Shown here piece after piece: positions 22,641 to 34,100 of a stretch of DNA of 64,000 nt; within the stretch, counting starts at the first letter, position 1; every line of letters begins with the position of its first letter. Made by a program: the position numbers and the translations under genes. The stretch is from Rusavskia elegans (Eukaryota; Ascomycota; Lecanoromycetes; Teloschistales; Teloschistaceae). The notes beneath the pieces were generated by a model that worked only from the letters and a program-made list of their open reading frames with translations, was not told the DNA's origin and did not search any database. Location: assembly GCA_011316305.1 (NCBI GenBank), contig SAUG01000087.1, positions 293,478 to 357,477 on the forward strand. The letters are read 5' to 3'.

Positions 22641-22838
22641 GGATTCGATGAACTCCGTAAATTTATAGCGACGGACGGTACTAGGCTCGACACGACGGAA
22701 TGGTATAATAAAATATAGAGAAATAAAAATTAAGAAAGTAGGATATTTATATCAGCTTTAAAGATAAAACTAAAAAGGAAAAGAAATAGTATTACGACCT
22801 TGTCGTTATAGGTTTAATAGATATAAAAAATACGGTTC

Positions 22839-23167
22839 TATAGTAGTTAGTACTAAATAGGCTATATAGAAACTAAATATAGTAATTAAAGATTAGCGTA
22901 TTTAGTAAAATTAAATAATTAAATATACTAAATATTTAATATCCCTGTATATATAAACTATAAACTCGATACTTTTATAATTTATATTTAATTTATTATT
23001 TATATTAAATAAAAGTTATTACTATTAACCGCTTTAGCTATTAGAATTAATTTATTATACTATTAACTATAGTTAATTACTCGTTACTCTTTAAATTTGT
23101 AGATATTCTATAAAATCAAATCCTTTTATATTTTCGATATCTATCTGGGCTAGTAGCGTATATAATA
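22839..23167 (+). repeat. 3' LTR of chromovirus 1
   Basis: About 329 bp matching 12825-13155. Immediately followed by a related, less mutated LTR fragment. Confidence 0.75.
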
Positions 23168-23174
23168 TATAGCT

Positions 23175-23345
23175 CGTGTTTAATTTATCAGTTATCGCTA
23201 TATATTGCTCTAGCAATCAGACTGATTTGTTATTTTATCAACCTTGATTAATTATCCGTTGCACTTTGAATTTACAGACATTTTCCAAAATCTAATATCT
23301 TTTTAATCTGATATACTTTCCGATAGCAATTATAATATATTACTT
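23175..23345 (+). repeat. Truncated, less-RIPped LTR relative abutting the 3' LTR
   Basis: From about 23190 (GCTCTAGCAATCAGACTGAT) the sequence tracks the 3' half of the adjacent LTR (GCTTTAGCTATTAGAATTAA) to about 23345. CA/TG are kept where the neighbouring LTR has TA. It looks like a solo or truncated LTR of the same family that escaped most RIP. Confidence 0.6.
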
Positions 23346-23837
23346 TCGTTCTCTTCGTTTGAACAAAATATGATATTATAAAATTTGGCTAGTATCTAAA
23401 TTATATTAAAAGTTCTTCGTTTCGCGTATAGTTTTTAAAAATAGTATATTAGTAATACCGGTTACGATAATAAAATACACTTTTCTTAAATAAAAAGTAA
23501 AGAGGTTTTTCTATAAAGACGAAGAAATGTGAAAAAGATAAACGATAATAATAGAGTAAAAGTCTTTTTAAATATATACTCTATTCGTTTGGCGTTCCAT
23601 CTTTATATCAAATTTATATAGACCAAAAAAATAAAATACAAGCAAATAAAAAGAGTTTCGCGAAGGAACCGTTAATAGATTACGTTTATAAAGGTCGTTT
23701 TATATTACTTTATATAGGGTTTCTATCGATTAAAGTGACTATATATTCGGTTTTATACTTTTATTTTTATTTTCATTCCGAATAAAAAATGTAAAAACAA
23801 ACAGAAAAGTTTATAAATAGCTAATAATTAAAGATAG

Positions 23838-26300
23838 CTATATATAGAATTGTATATTATCAATTTAATCGACTTTTTTAAAGTTATATTCGAAGTCTTT
23901 ATCGGCGGTAATAGCGACCTCGAGATAAAATATAGCTACCCGATTTCGTTTCCGAAATACTAAAGCGAAAGCCGTAGATATAATATTTTTAATCTAAAGT
24001 ATATAATAAATTAGTATCAAATTTATAATAAATTGTCCGCTTGTTTATCTGGCGACCGTTGAAGTCTTTTTTTACAAGAAAGTCAAAGTCTGCGCGATTA
24101 TAATATACCTTCCCTTTTTCGGTAACAGTTTTTTTCAGAAAGTTCTCCTAGATCTCTTTTCTGATAGCTAGGTTTAACGATTTATATTTTAAAAGGAGGT
24201 ATATTCTACTCGCGATGGCGTTATTAATCTATTTGATTCGGTTAGTTATAAAAAATATAATCTTTTGGAAATACTTTAGTTCTCGTAAAAATACAGAGAT
24301 GAGAGTATTACGGTAGACGTTATAGAAGAAACGTTACTTTGAAAATACGTCGGCTTTATCGAGAAGAAGGACGGCGTTCTATTTATCCGCGCGCTAAAAG
24401 ATCAAGAGTAGTTACGTTTTAAACTTCTCTATAGATATATCCAGTTCCTCAGCGGAGATCTGCCAAATTACTATCAACATCAATTTTGTCCGTTAGTAGT
24501 AAAATATATCGAATAAAGTAGTCTTTAAAGATGTTTAGATATTTCCTCGGCTATTAACGTTTTGTCTACGTCCGTGAACCCATTTATAAAAGTATCAACA
24601 AGATAGATTTAAAAAAATAAAGTTAGAGACCATACTGTAAAAGAATAATTAAACCTAGCTCTTTTTCTACTATAAAATTATCGAATCTATATTGAATCTC
24701 TCTATTTATATAAACTTCAGTCAGTGCTTGGATAACTACCTTTTGCTTGGTGGAAATCGCAAGTTGAACGAAAGCTATAGGATTTAAATTAATATCTTTA
24801 TAATCGGCAACCGTAAATTTAGCTGTATAACGTATTAGCCTAGTATTACTTCTCGACAGTAAGCAAGAAGAAAATTCGGCTGATTCTATAATTTATTGCC
24901 GTAACTAAAATCTAGTACAGTCGGGCTGTAGAGAATCAAGTTATCTTTTTTCATTTCAGTAAAATCTTTGCCATTACTTTTAATTTAATTAGATCGGTTC
25001 GCCGAATTACCATCGCTCCAAAAAATAATTCCGCCAATATCCGTTAAATCTTGCTTGCTCGATTCGCTGATACGAGGCCTAGTATAGTTCGAGTTGGCCT
25101 TTTAGAAATAGACCGCATCGATAATAATCCGGCTATTGACTAGCACTTTAATCGGCCCTCCTTTACGTATATAGAAGATATCGCCTCGGTACTAACGATA
25201 ATAGAGGCCTATTAAAGATATAAACTTTCGATTATCTTAGATAAAAACGGCTTTTATCTTATCTTTATTCGAATGATATTCGAGAAGAAAGGCGTTAAGA
25301 GAGTCGATTTTCCTTGTTCCGCGGAACTTCAAAATAACAAGCTCGATTAGAATCTCCCCGAACGCTTTGCCGTCGAAATCGACGTATTAGTACTCTAGGT
25401 AAAAGTATTTTATACCGTTGTCCATCGTCCTTTCCTCGCCGAAATGATATTTAATATACCTCGACTTATTAGTACTAAAACAGATGGTATAAACCACGAT
25501 GTTAGATTTAAAAAATATTTAAAACAAATCGTAGATAATTCCGTAACTTTTAAAAAAAGCGGCGAAGCGTTTGGTTGTAGAAGTATAGATCGTTTTTACG
25601 AATTCGACCAATAGATTAAAGTGTTTTAGGTATAAAGAATCGTATTGGTATTTTTCTAATTCGCTGAAACGGTTGTATAATAAATTCTACTCGACCTAAT
25701 AAAAGTTAGCGGCCAGTTTACAACTTCGAGATTTAAATACTTATACCGTGGGTATGTTTTCTCTTAGGTAGATTCCGTTAATATCTCGTAGGACCGTTTT
25801 TAAAATGTCACGTAATCCTTCCGACTTGATATTAACGAAAAATATTAGATCCGTGGTCTTTTTATCTGGAATACGATATCGTTAGTAATAGAAAGCTATA
25901 TAGAGGTCAATATACTTACTTATTCTTACGTAAAATACGAATATATACTCGTCTTACTCGTTTACTTCTCCCGATAGTATTATAGATTCAACGACCTTGT
26001 ATTTATATTCCTTTTTATTCCAGCTATAGAGTAGTGATCTTAGCTTTTTAGATTTACATTTCGTAGAGGACGTATATTTCGTTAACCGTCTTGAATTTCT
26101 CCTTCGAGGTCCTCGCTCGTAAAGCTTTTTTATCTTCGGATTTCTCTCCAGTACTCGCCGATTGAATGGCTCCTGCAGTAGTTAGAGCGTTCAGAATGGC
26201 TTAAACAGCTTCTAGTAAATCTACAAACAGTTGGACGTGTCCCGAACTGAGCGTTTACTTGTATACAGACAGTTTAGAGCTGTTTAAAAGTATCTACGGC
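23838..26300 (-). pseudogene. RIP-destroyed AAA ATPase gene (DUF7025-type fungal family)
   Basis: Reading the minus strand from about 26300: VDLLEAV*AILNALTTAG, then SEDKKALRARTSKEKFKTVNE, KYKVVESIILSGEVNE, LFFVNIKSEGLRDILKTVLRD, and FRGTRKIDSLNAF. This order is that of the N-terminal half (DUF7025) of fungal AAA ATPases. The AAA module follows: Walker A reads GFTDVDKTLIAEE near 24560-24600 (from GPPGVGKT-like), Walker B reads LLDKADVF near 24335-24360, sensor region FFITNRIK, then KKDFNGRQI. The stop at 23838-23840 follows VD*IDNIQFYI. Many stops and a probable frame change near 23980 make it nonfunctional. These proteins are predicted membrane-associated or BCS1-like ATPases; function is unproven. 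RIP implies it once existed in more than one copy. Confidence 0.7.
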
Positions 26301-27700
26301 CGAGGCAAATTTAGAATAATATCGGTTATCGCTATAGTCGGGTATAGAATAAATATTCGCGGCTTTGTAAAAGATTATAAAACCGTTAAAAGATTTTAAA
26401 CAGATATAGTCGATTTACTAGACGGTTATTTAATCTGTTTATATCTATTAAAGATATTTAGCGAACGGGAATACTATATTGACTCTTTACTATTTATAGT
26501 GAATTAAATAGGACGCAGCAGTTTAGCTGTAGGTTCGAAACGGTTAAATTTTAACCGTAACGCGAATTAGAGTGGTCTTTAGTTATTATATTTCTTGCAG
26601 CGAGTGTATACGTACTTGGTAGCTAATTATTTCGAAGGCTTTATAGACGCGTCTATATCGATTGATATAGAAAAGGTATTCAAAACTTCGAGTAGCATTT
26701 ACAGCGATCAGAAAAGCGTTTATAGAAGCGTCCAAGTTAGTGCCGGTAGCGGTGATTTAAGAGGATTCCATAGGCGCGTCCATAGTTGCGTCTATGGTTA
26801 CGTCTATATACGATATACAGGTTAAGGTCTTTGTCTGGCGCAATTGAAAGATATCGATATAAGAAATATACGTCTATTGACGGTTAGCAGTTTAAAGTTT
26901 CAGCTTTCGACAAGTTAAAATCTATAGTCGAATTTTTAGTTAATAGAATATTTTTCTAGACGAGACAAGTCTGCCCGTTTTACGTTAAAACGGTTACGTA
27001 CGATTTAGTAGATTATAATTCAAAAAGCTTCCGAAGATAAACCGGCTAATCGTTTTTGTATCTCCTAGTTATTTATTTATTAACCGATAAAGCTCGACGT
27101 CCGTCTAGAGATCAACGGCTCGCGCTGCCTTAAAGGTTTACTATCGCCTTGGACTTCTAAAGCAAACCTTAATAACCTTTTCTTACGTTCGAGTAGTTAA
27201 ACTAAGCGGAGAGACATTTGCTTTTAATAGAAACCTCTAAAGCGTTGCAACGTCTTTAGAAAAAGATAGATGTCTCCTATTATAGCAAAAAGTAATCCTG
27301 CAGATACTGGCTACTTTGATATATATAACTATACCTGCCTTCGCAGTTTTTCGTACTATAAGCTCGGAAAGCTTTCGAAATTAGTACAGTCTTATTAGAG
27401 CATCTCTCAGCGGTTAGTACGAGCGGGAATAATCTATAACCTGCAGCAGCTAAATTTACCCTAGTATTTATAGCGCTCTTTAATATCTATCTGGTCTATA
27501 TTATACGTTAATTACTCGCTTTTAGGAAGGCTAATAAGAATATTATAAAACGATATCAGTCGATAAAACGCGGAGTCTGCGTAGTCCTAGGTATTACGTA
27601 TACTTATCTCCCGGTCCTTTACTATCTCAGATTAGCTAAACTTCTTACAGAAGCGTATTAGTTAGAGTATAGAAATCGGTAGAGTATAGGAGACTTTTTA
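26301..27700. other. RIPped DNA, no identified gene
   Basis: Moderately RIPped. The first few hundred bases may be the 5' end of the AAA ATPase relic. An open stretch at 26595-26825 on the plus strand shows no family resemblance and repeats a GCGTC-CATAG-like phrase. Nothing else supportable. Confidence 0.4.
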
Positions 27701-28399
27701 ACAGTCCAACTATATTATATAGGTTTGTATATCCACGGCGATAGTGATGGCGTCCCCACTAATAGCAACGTAGTAAGCAGCAATACGACTCGCTCTATAT
27801 CTTGTCCTAGCACGGTCGGGTTGCCCTGCAGTGTTCGCATTGGTGTTATAGAAACCGGGTCTGTTGCAGTAGGGGGGGGCTTTTTCTTTTGGTTTAATAA
27901 TCATCGACCGACTGAAGGCTGGTACTCGTATTATTTAAGGCAGCGGACGAGTGAACTAGAGGGCATTAGCTTAGACTCTCACTTTAAAGCAGTACGTCGG
28001 ACCTTCTGGATAAAGTCCATAGTGCACAACAAGTCCCACTTTTCGCTGAGCTTTTCGTCTATACATATCTTACCGCCGCTGTCTGTATCTCCAAATTTCG
28101 CGGTGCACAGCCAAGCCTGTAGACCTGCCAGGATGCTCTTTATCGGTCAGTGGTGCCTGCATAAGATGTGGTATATCGGACAATGGTGTCTGCATAAGGT
28201 GTAGTACGGACTCCTTGGACGGCTCTGCTGTGGACATCGCGACAGACCGGCGCAAAGTAGGATAGATTGGTGCTCTCCAGTTCGTTGATCTTATGTCTCT
28301 GTCGATACTGTGTGGGAATGAAACTAGAGCGCGGTTTTGTATCGCTGATCTGATCAGTAAATCTGGACCGGGAGATCCACTTTTTAGAAATTGCTTTAA
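27701..28399. other. Less-RIPped stretch, possible downstream part of the hydrolase/NLR relic
   Basis: Composition is closer to genic DNA, with a run of eight G at 27872-27879. On the minus strand a frame 28255-28070 contains two copies of an HLMQ-PL-D phrase. These correspond to an imperfect 30-bp tandem repeat at about 28140-28200 on DNA. No NB-ARC or repeat domain that would complete the upstream hydrolase could be recognised. Confidence 0.4.
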
Positions 28400-29541
28400 T
28401 ACGCCAGCGATGGCGCGATAGCTCTCATCCTATCGACTCTTGTATTTGACCATTTGTATATGATTCGTATCGATACTCTCGATTGTCTCGACCTTAGGTA
28501 AACCGAGCTTGGACGAAAAATCGCTTACCACCTAGACGTGCCCATGTGGATTAATTAAATTTACTGATAGTATGTTAAGGAGACAGACAGCCCACCTTCT
28601 TATCCAGCTCTCTTATCCCGGACATCCCTCGCCCCTCCTGGAAGGAATGAATGTGGATGTTATAGTCGAATACCACTTTAAAGAATTGCTCGTAGATGTT
28701 GTCTAACACTTCACTGTCCACTACTAAAGTCTCGACGATCTTCTTGTGTGAGTCTTGCAGCGCTACTCGAGCAAGGTTCGATGCGATCTCTCCCCAGCTC
28801 GTCCATTCGCTGCCTCGATGTGATGTTCTAAGGAAGACGATCAACCTTGTTCGTCGGCGACATGCTTCAGACCTTCGTATGGCCTATGAACGGAAGTCAA
28901 CGTCATTTATCGTCGGATTCAAAACAACGCCTTTGGCTTACGTCTTTAACAACGATACCGCCGAGACTGTGGGCCAGGATTACAATCGGATCCTGATTTG
29001 TTGTTCTATTAACTCAGGGATTTTCAACCCTTTAAAACAGGTTGGATTACCTTATTTCCGACATCGCGCTTAAGTCGGACTGCAGGTTACGACCATGTCC
29101 CGATACGCTGTTCTTGTTATTCGCCTGGAATAGCCCTCTAATCATATCGGCGTTGTATCCGTACGTCTATACTCTTGCCTTATATATGTCCTCGGCAAGG
29201 TAGTCCTCGGGCCAGAACACCTCTTGCTGTCGCAAGTCTCTATCGTTCTGTGTGCTATTGCTTTCCGAAGGGGGCGTTGGGGGTTTGAAGTAAGACTTGA
29301 ATTTCTGCCGCCAACTCGACGAGCCGACTGCACGTTGGTTGCCTGCTTTTCTACTGCTTGCCCACGTCTTGTATGGATGTCCTCTCAAGCCATGCACGAG
29401 GATAACACTGTCATGAGTCAATATAAATGTTTTTGATATCGATGACCTTCCATACTTGACTCTCTTGCTTCCCAGCGAATGATTTCCAGCACCCTCGGTG
29501 CCAGCCAGCCTCGTAAAACCTATCCGATTCACCTCTGGCAT
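28400..29541 (-). pseudogene. Alpha/beta-hydrolase (SERAC1/DUF676-like) N-terminal domain of a fungal NLR-like gene, lightly RIPped
   Basis: From ATG 29541 the minus strand encodes VILVHGLRGHPYKTW (oxyanion HGxxG region), then QQEVFWPEDYLAEDI, then TAG where Trp is expected (ARV*TYGYNAD). GHGRNL follows. After a GT..AG intron near 29050 it reads PIVILAHSLGGIVVKD, with the nucleophile Ser intact at about 28957-28974. After a further intron come AIRRSEACRRRTRLIVF and LRTSHRGSEWTSWGEIASN (family LGTPHRG, so Gly to Arg and Pro to Ser), then HSFQEGRGMSG. A last exon reads VVSDFSSKLGLPKVETIES and ends KSR*DESYRAI. The pattern is that of lipase-like domains heading fungal NB-ARC/NACHT/TPR proteins linked to non-self recognition. 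Two stops make it a probable pseudogene. No nucleotide-binding domain follows. Confidence 0.7.
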
Positions 29542-30908
29542 TTCGTCCGACCAGGCTCCCCTCCGGCCACCGATAACTGCATGGCGCTGCCATGTGAAAG
29601 CCGGTTTGACTGTCAGTGCAAAGGTGAACCATCATGTAATTTGGATTTGCTAATAATCATGCGAGGGTTTTCTGCCTCACCAGGATAGAACTGAAGAGCG
29701 GGGCAAAGGCTTGGCATTGCTTTATCGCTAAAGGAATACTCCGAATACTATTCTTCGGCGCTATAAAAACTTAACGAAATAAAGACTGCTTCTTGAACTG
29801 CTCCAGCACTGGCACTCTGTAATTTTGTATTAAAATAAGCAGATGATGCCAAGCTATACTACAAAGATTAAACGCTATGGTTATATTTATATAGAAGAAT
29901 ATCTTCGATATATTATAATAACATTCCATTTTGGCGAAATAGACCGTCTGTTTTTTTAGAGATCAATCTAATATAGAATATAGGAATGATATTAACAAGA
30001 ATTTAAAAGTTAAAGAACTATATATATTATATACGGGCGGGGATATTATCTCTACGTCAAGCCGCTTATTAAATAGAAAAGATAAAGAGAAAACTTATAC
30101 TGATAAGTCACAGACCTTGACCAGTATTCTTTTGATTATAGATATCGATCGTAATATATTAGGCCCAGTTCCGTGGATGTTTGAAAGTCGGCGCGCCAAA
30201 TTAGCGCTGAAGATAGTTTAGTTTTAACGTCGTTATAGTAACGTTTCGACCAAACAGCAGAGCGTTTTATTTACTTTTTCTTTTAATAAATATAATTTCC
30301 GATAGAAAATCTTATAGTTTAATTAAATAGCTTTCAAAATTAAACGTATATCCTCGTTAGTATCCAGAAATATTAACTATCTTTTCTTTCAATTTTAGAA
30401 TCTATCTCTTCGCGGGACTATAAACGCAAACGACTATATAGTATAGATAGTCAAGTAAAGAAACGTACGCAGCAGAAGATAAACGCTATTATTAATCTTC
30501 TACTATAATCTATTGCCGACCTTTCGTCTAGATTAATTTTAAGTTCCAGAAGTCTTTCGCAAGCTTCCAGTCCTTCTAGATTTATAAATCTAATTCGAGA
30601 CTTGCTTAATATTTTGCGCGTCTTACGGCCTAGTATAGATTACTAATTACCAGATTTACCTATAGCTTCTATAGCGATAGAGGTACGCAAGACGTTAAAT
30701 AAAGATTTCGGAAATACCGTAATTCCGGCTGCGTTAAAGATCCGTACCCGGTAGGGATCGCGTTATACGTTAGTATACTAATAGCTAATAAAAATTCTCT
30801 ATTCGCTGCCGATTTCTAAAGTTTCGACGATATTCCGAATACAGCTTTTAATCATATATATAACGGTACCTAAAAAGAATTGAATACGTTATAGTATAAA
30901 TAAAACCC
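29542..30908. other. Transition from genic to RIPped DNA, no gene identified
   Basis: 29542-29850 has normal composition and may be the 5' flank of the hydrolase relic. From about 29860 RIP becomes strong. No conserved frame recognised up to the Copia LTR. Confidence 0.4.
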
Positions 30909-31121
30909 TGTATAGTAGGATTATTATAAAAGAATTATCTGAATTTCTCTAAAATAGTCGCTAAAATTACGTAATTTACTTTTTTAAATATAGTACCTAC
31001 TCTATTAGATTTAGCGTATTTTAATAACGGCAATATTTTATATAATTTAGTAATTCTATAGATTTTATTTTTGGTATATTTTAATTAATACGATTATATA
31101 TTTATATCTAATTATTCTATA
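30909..31121 (+). repeat. 5' LTR of Copia copy B
   Basis: 213 bp, begins TGTATAG, the least altered LTR start in the window. Ends ATTCTATA. Confidence 0.75.
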
Positions 31122-34100
31122 ATTATAAATTCGGATATTATAAAATAAGGTAATATCTAGTAATTTTTACCGGTATATATTTATTATTTTAGAAAAAATT
31201 ATTTACTTAAATAATAAACGGAAGAATCTTTTACCGCGATATTTACTACTAATAGAAAATTTTTACTATAGCTTTACTAGGAATAATTACGTAAAGCAGT
31301 TAATTTACTAGAATATCTACTAAACGATTAAAAGAAAAAGTAATTTACTTTATAGTTATAAATTTAAGCGATACGCTAGCGAATATAAAGAAAGATTTCG
31401 TTACTAGATATTTTTTCTTTTAATATTATTCCAGCTTCTACGAACGTTAAAATACCTTTCTATATTATTAGTATAGCGTCTAAACGACCTATTATCCTAG
31501 CCTAAACTAAAGATTAGAACCAGTAGATCGTAATTATTAAAGCTAAAGTAATTTAAATACGTATTTAAAACTATATCGATCTTTTTTAATTTAATAAATT
31601 CTAATAAAAATAAAAACTAATCTTTCCGGCGTATATTCCGCCGATAGAAATACTTCTAATAATTATAGTAATCTAGAAATAAATTAGCGCAGTATAAAAG
31701 GCTTATAAAAATAATAAATAGCGCTATAAATAATTCTATATTAGATATAAGAAAAAACGGAAAGTAATCGCTAATATAGTCGATTATATTTATAAAAACG
31801 TTTTAGTAGTAAATCTAATATTCTTTAGATTCGTTAAATTTTATCTATAGGATCTACTACGAATACTATAATCTAAAATCGTATCTACTAATTCCGCCAG
31901 AATTATAAAAATAAAACGATAGTATAAAAAGCTATCTATAGATTCTATAATAAATTAAAATATTAAAATATAATTCGATAAATATTTATAGATATATCTT
32001 TAGGCTAAATATATTAAAATTTTAGAAATTAAAAATATTAGAAAAATATTAAAGGATTTCGTCTCTATTATCTATAATCTAGCTTCTTTACTTTTATAGA
32101 ATTATAAGTTTAGATTAGATTCTATTATAGATTACGAAAAATTGGTTTAAAAAATTTAAAAATTCTATAACTATATTCGCCTATATAATCTTAAAGTCTC
32201 TAATATCTATACTGTATTTACTATTATAGAAGGTAATAATAGTAATAATAATACAGATAAAAATAAGGGTAAAGAGAAAGATAAAAAAAAAGATAGAAAT
32301 CTTTTATTTAAAGATAATAATAAGCTGCTAAAATACGTCTATAGCCTAAGGTATTTTTTTAAAAAATACTACTATATTATAGAGTATTTCGGAAGAAATT
32401 ATCCAAAAAAACCAGCTAGCTTTAAATTTAAAGTAGTAAAAATAAAAAAAATTAAAAATAATCTCGACAGCGATAAAGAAATATAGAAAAAGTATAAATA
32501 TTCTAATTAATATACTAAAGAGAAATATAAAAGTAGCAAAAAAAATAATAAATTAATATCTACTAGCGTTCTATTAACTATATCTCTAGAAATCTTTGTC
32601 GCTAATTACTTTTTTTATTTATTTTAGATCTTTACCGGTAGTTAAGTAATTAATCTATATAATAATACTATAGCCTATCGCTTTATTAAAAACCGAGATA
32701 ATACTAACGGCTTATATATTACTATAGGCGAAGGATCTATATCTATTATAGTATACCGAAGTATTATAGTTAATATTAATTCGCTAAATAGTAAAATACT
32801 ATTAAAATTCTTTAATATAAACTATATTTCTAATTTTATAACTAACCTAATTTTAGAAGAATATATATAGAAGAAAGATAACCTTTTTAAAAATCCTAGA
32901 ACTTTTCGCGTTAAATATAACGGAAAGATTATTAATAAATATAAAATAATTAGCGAGTTATCTATACTAGAAAATAATATAAATAGATATAAAAACGTCG
33001 TTCTACCGTCTTTCGCCGCAGCTAAACTAGATATAACTAAAGAATAGTACCAGCTACTCGTTTACGCCGCCGATAAAGCTATCTAGTATCTATAGTAAGC
33101 AGTTAAAAGGATAGAAATTATAAATAAAACTAAAGTACTATTAACTAATAAATATATAATATATACCGTTTCTAAAATCTATTAGATTATTTTAACCTTT
33201 TTATATAAATTAGAAGACTCCGATAAACCTTTCTATTATATTACTTACGATTTAATTCTAATAGCCGCCGGTCTAAACTATTACTACTAGATTTTATATC
33301 TCGTATATACTAAAATAAAATTTTATATTATTAAAATTTATTATTTTAAATTAGAAGCTACTAATTTTCTTTACCGCTTTTTTAAATTTATATAGATATA
33401 TTTTTAAAAGTATAATAGTATTTATATAATTAGATACGGAACTAATTTTAAATAATAATAATTTAAACTTTATTATAGAATTAGAAATCTTCTAGAAATC
33501 TGTTACCTTAGATATATAAATTTAGAATAGTTATTCGAAATAATTAGATTATATTTTTATTATTAAAATCCGAATAATAATAAACGGAATAAATTTTCTA
33601 TACTATTTTTAGTTCTAGATTATTTTAGCCGCCGCCTATATTATAAATATTATACTAAAAAAGAAGTTTATATAAAAGGTTCTATTTTAAATAGTTACGA
33701 AAACCGTTTTATATTTAGATTACCTCCGAATATATAGCTATAAGGTCTATATATTAGATAAATATATTTCGAAACTTTAGAAACTATATTTTAAAACTTA
33801 TATTAGATTTCTAGTAGAATATAATAATATAAATATTTACTCTATTTAAATTCCGAGCTAGAAGAAGGTTATCTATATTCGTAATATTATATTTAATAAA
33901 ACTTCGTTTTACTAATTTAGAAAAGTTAATTAAATTTAGCTATAGATAGGACCGTTTCTATATAATATATTCAATATTCTACGTATAGACGATTCTATTA
34001 CTAAATTTAGTAATAGCGAAAGCGATAAAAATAATATTTCTAAATAGATTTAAATAAATCCGGATATATTTAGAAAAGAATTCTTATCTCTAATACCTAA

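Larger units (their letters stand above)
12825..23167 (+). mobile_element. Gypsy chromovirus 1 (LTR retrotransposon) with nested insertions
   Basis: A complete element bounded by LTRs at 12825-13155 and 22839-23167, plus orientation. Removing the nested LTR element (16112-19466 plus 5-bp duplication) and the MITE (19797-19956 plus 8 bp) leaves about 6.8 kb, normal for a fungal Gypsy element. Domain order gag, protease, RT, RNase H, integrase, chromodomain identifies a chromovirus. All frames are broken by RIP stops. Confidence 0.85.

Noticed and set aside
27725..28204. 159-codon open frame on the plus strand
   Set aside because: Overlaps the opposite-strand continuation of the hydrolase relic, contains the G-run artefact-like Gly stretch and a repeat-derived tail; no recognisable domain.
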